16,139 bases of DNA from Rhodospirillaceae bacterium (GTDB taxonomy: Bacteria > Pseudomonadota > Alphaproteobacteria > MPNO01 > UBA2964). Made by a program: the position numbers and the translations under genes. The DNA lies in the NCBI GenBank assembly GCA_002724505.1, contig PBOV01000114.1, positions 2,068 to 18,206 of the forward strand, written 5' to 3'. Each line of letters opens with the position of its first letter. The first letter of the stretch is position 1. The notes beneath the pieces were generated by a model, which did not search any database, was not told the origin of the DNA, and saw only the letters and a program-made list of their open reading frames with translations. This document shows, piece after piece, positions 15,059-16,139 of the stretch.

Positions 15059-15820
15059 TTAAACTATCTGGATACGATGACCTACTCTTTCCCCGTTGAA
15101 ATTATGGACTGCTTTATGCTGGACTAACCGATCATCCCATATTGCAAGACTATTTTTTGTCCATTTATGTCTATGTGTCCATAAATCATTGGACGCATGG
15201 TTTTGAAGAAAAGTTAGTAGGTATTTAGCTTCATCAAATGGTAAACCATTAATACGGGTTGTAAAAACATCGCAGACGTTAAGATATCTCTCGCCTGTTT
15301 CTGGATGTATCTCTACCACATTCTGGACCGTTCCTTTTTTTGGCTTATTCTTAAACCACCACCCGACCTCATGGACGCATGTCAGATTTTCAATATATTT
15401 TTGCATTCCGGTCGATAATTGAGAGTAAGCTTTACGTTGGTCAGCAAACAACGTATCACCACCACTCTCAGGCACTTTCGTCATGTATAGCAGACCCCCA
15501 GACGGACGAATTTCTGAATAAGACATCTCTGAATGCCAAAACCAACCTGCAGGAAAATCAACGGGGGCTCCATCATATTCCATAGTTCTGATGTACTTAT
15601 TATCAGTAGGTAAAGAGGTGCTAGATGGTTTGCCACTGATGTCTTGCAAGTCGCCAAACACTCTGGCCAAGCTTTCCAGCTCTTCGAAATCTAGCTCCAT
15701 GTCCCTGATAAAGATAACCCCAAAACGAAGAAGAAGTTTTCGAAGGCTCTTCAGTTCTCGTTTCGATTTATAGTTAACTACCTCTATAGCGAATCCTGAT
15801 TGTAGCTCTCGTGTTTCCAT
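15059..15820 (-). CDS. TauD/TfdA-family Fe(II)/2-oxoglutarate dioxygenase
   Basis: A 253-residue cytosolic dioxygenase of the TauD/TfdA family, slightly shorter than TauD. The iron-binding motif is FWHSEMSY: H96 and E98, with Glu in place of the common Asp. The distal ligand is H235 in WDDRLVQHKAVHNF, and R245 or R249 in GERVGHRIQIV binds the 2-oxoglutarate carboxylate. GDTLFADQRKAYSQL (121-135) is the conserved strand and helix after the metal site. The ATG at 15820 has AGGA six bases upstream. Such enzymes hydroxylate small acids and often release sulfite or aldehyde products; the substrate here cannot be told. It lies inverted between two copies of the dienelactone-hydrolase-family gene and converges on the first with 55 nt between, without a clear terminator. 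Confidence 0.88.
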   Translation of the reverse strand: METRELQSGFAIEVVNYKSKRELKSLRKLLLRFGVIFIRDMELDFEELESLARVFGDLQDISGKPSSTSLPTDNKYIRTMEYDGAPVDFPAGWFWHSEMSYSEIRPSGGLLYMTKVPESGGDTLFADQRKAYSQLSTGMQKYIENLTCVHEVGWWFKNKPKKGTVQNVVEIHPETGERYLNVCDVFTTRINGLPFDEAKYLLTFLQNHASNDLWTHRHKWTKNSLAIWDDRLVQHKAVHNFNGERVGHRIQIV

Positions 15821-15961
15821 GTCCTATCCAATTCAATGCAGCAAATATCCATTTTGAAGCACGGTTGGTAATAACGATAAGCCCATAAACAAATTGACAC
15901 CAGTCTACCATAATATAATTCGGAGCAATTAACAGGAAAGGTCTTCGCCCTCTCGGAAACA

Positions 15962-16139
15962 GTCCTTGGTGTCACTTTTACATTAGTCTTTTTCATTTTA
16001 ATAAATACAAGTAGCGCCTTTTCAATAACGTTTGAGGACTACGAGAAAGTCCTAGAAGGTAGCCAAAAAATCGAAATTGAAGGAATTTCACCAGGAGACG
16101 GCAAAGCACTTGAGGCCTATTTATACAAACCTAAAGGTA
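15962..16139 (+). CDS. Dienelactone hydrolase-family protein, copy 2 (partial; no visible start codon)
   Basis: The 5' part of a paralogue of the hydrolase at 14101-15003, running off the window. The hydrophobic signal-like stretch (FTLVFFILINTSSAFS) is followed by TFEDYEKVLEGSQKIEIEG. Over the 39 codons from TCA-ATA to the window edge, 36 residues are identical to copy 1 and I count 17 silent codon differences against 3 amino-acid changes, a pattern of purifying selection. The frame is open from an in-frame TAA at 15911-15913, but none of the 75 visible codons is ATG, GTG or TTG. The region aligned with the first five codons of copy 1 is unrelated. Either the 5' end was lost by recombination, a frameshift hides the start, or a rare start codon is used. 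Confidence 0.7.

Noticed and set aside
15784-15996. Minus-strand 70-residue ORF (MKKTNVKVTPRTV...)
   Set aside because: It is antisense to the conserved 5' part of hydrolase copy 2 and overlaps the start of the dioxygenase gene. Its composition shows no domain or signal, so it is most likely a shadow.

Overview
The window looks like a chromosomal segment of a free-living proteobacterium, most likely an alphaproteobacterium. The reasons are the gene content (UbiD decarboxylase, two old yellow enzymes, EamA, TauE and MFS transporters, a thiamine-diphosphate enzyme), the mixed ATG/GTG/TTG starts, and a tRNA-Thr with an encoded CCA end. This assignment is an inference from gene families, not from a phylogenetic marker.

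Left part (1-9821): a catabolism and transport block of moderate GC. On the minus strand an EamA permease (1650-2552) precedes a UbiD-family decarboxylase (1-1568, cut by the window edge). Divergent from them, two paralogous YqjM-type old yellow enzymes (2723-3835 and 3840-4946) sit 4 nt apart. They end 1 nt short of a second, convergent EamA permease. A TauE/SafE permease follows and meets a minus-strand ThDP enzyme gene (6792-8504) at a shared hairpin terminator. The ThDP gene carries an in-frame TAG at the codon expected to encode the catalytic Glu. An MFS permease (8619-9821) lies upstream of it. Together these suggest uptake and processing of small unsaturated or aromatic acids, but no substrate can be named.

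Junction (9822-10483): tRNA-Thr(CGT) on the minus strand, then a 46-codon remnant of the N-terminal domain of a tyrosine recombinase. From here to the end the DNA is visibly more AT-rich and gene order is loose, as in an accessory region.

Right part (10484-16139): a group D flavin monooxygenase-like protein of the acyl-CoA dehydrogenase fold; two very small ORFs, each 4 nt behind a copy of the same 34-nt leader, with a hairpin between them; a secreted Sel1-repeat protein preceded by two overlapping small ORFs, the nearer sharing an ATGA start/stop overlap with it; a secreted dienelactone-hydrolase-family protein; an inverted TauD/TfdA-type dioxygenase; and the beginning of a second, closely related dienelactone hydrolase gene without a recognisable start codon.

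The strongest points for follow-up are the nonsense codon in the ThDP enzyme, the duplicated leader, the coupled small ORFs before the Sel1 gene, and the duplicated hydrolase.
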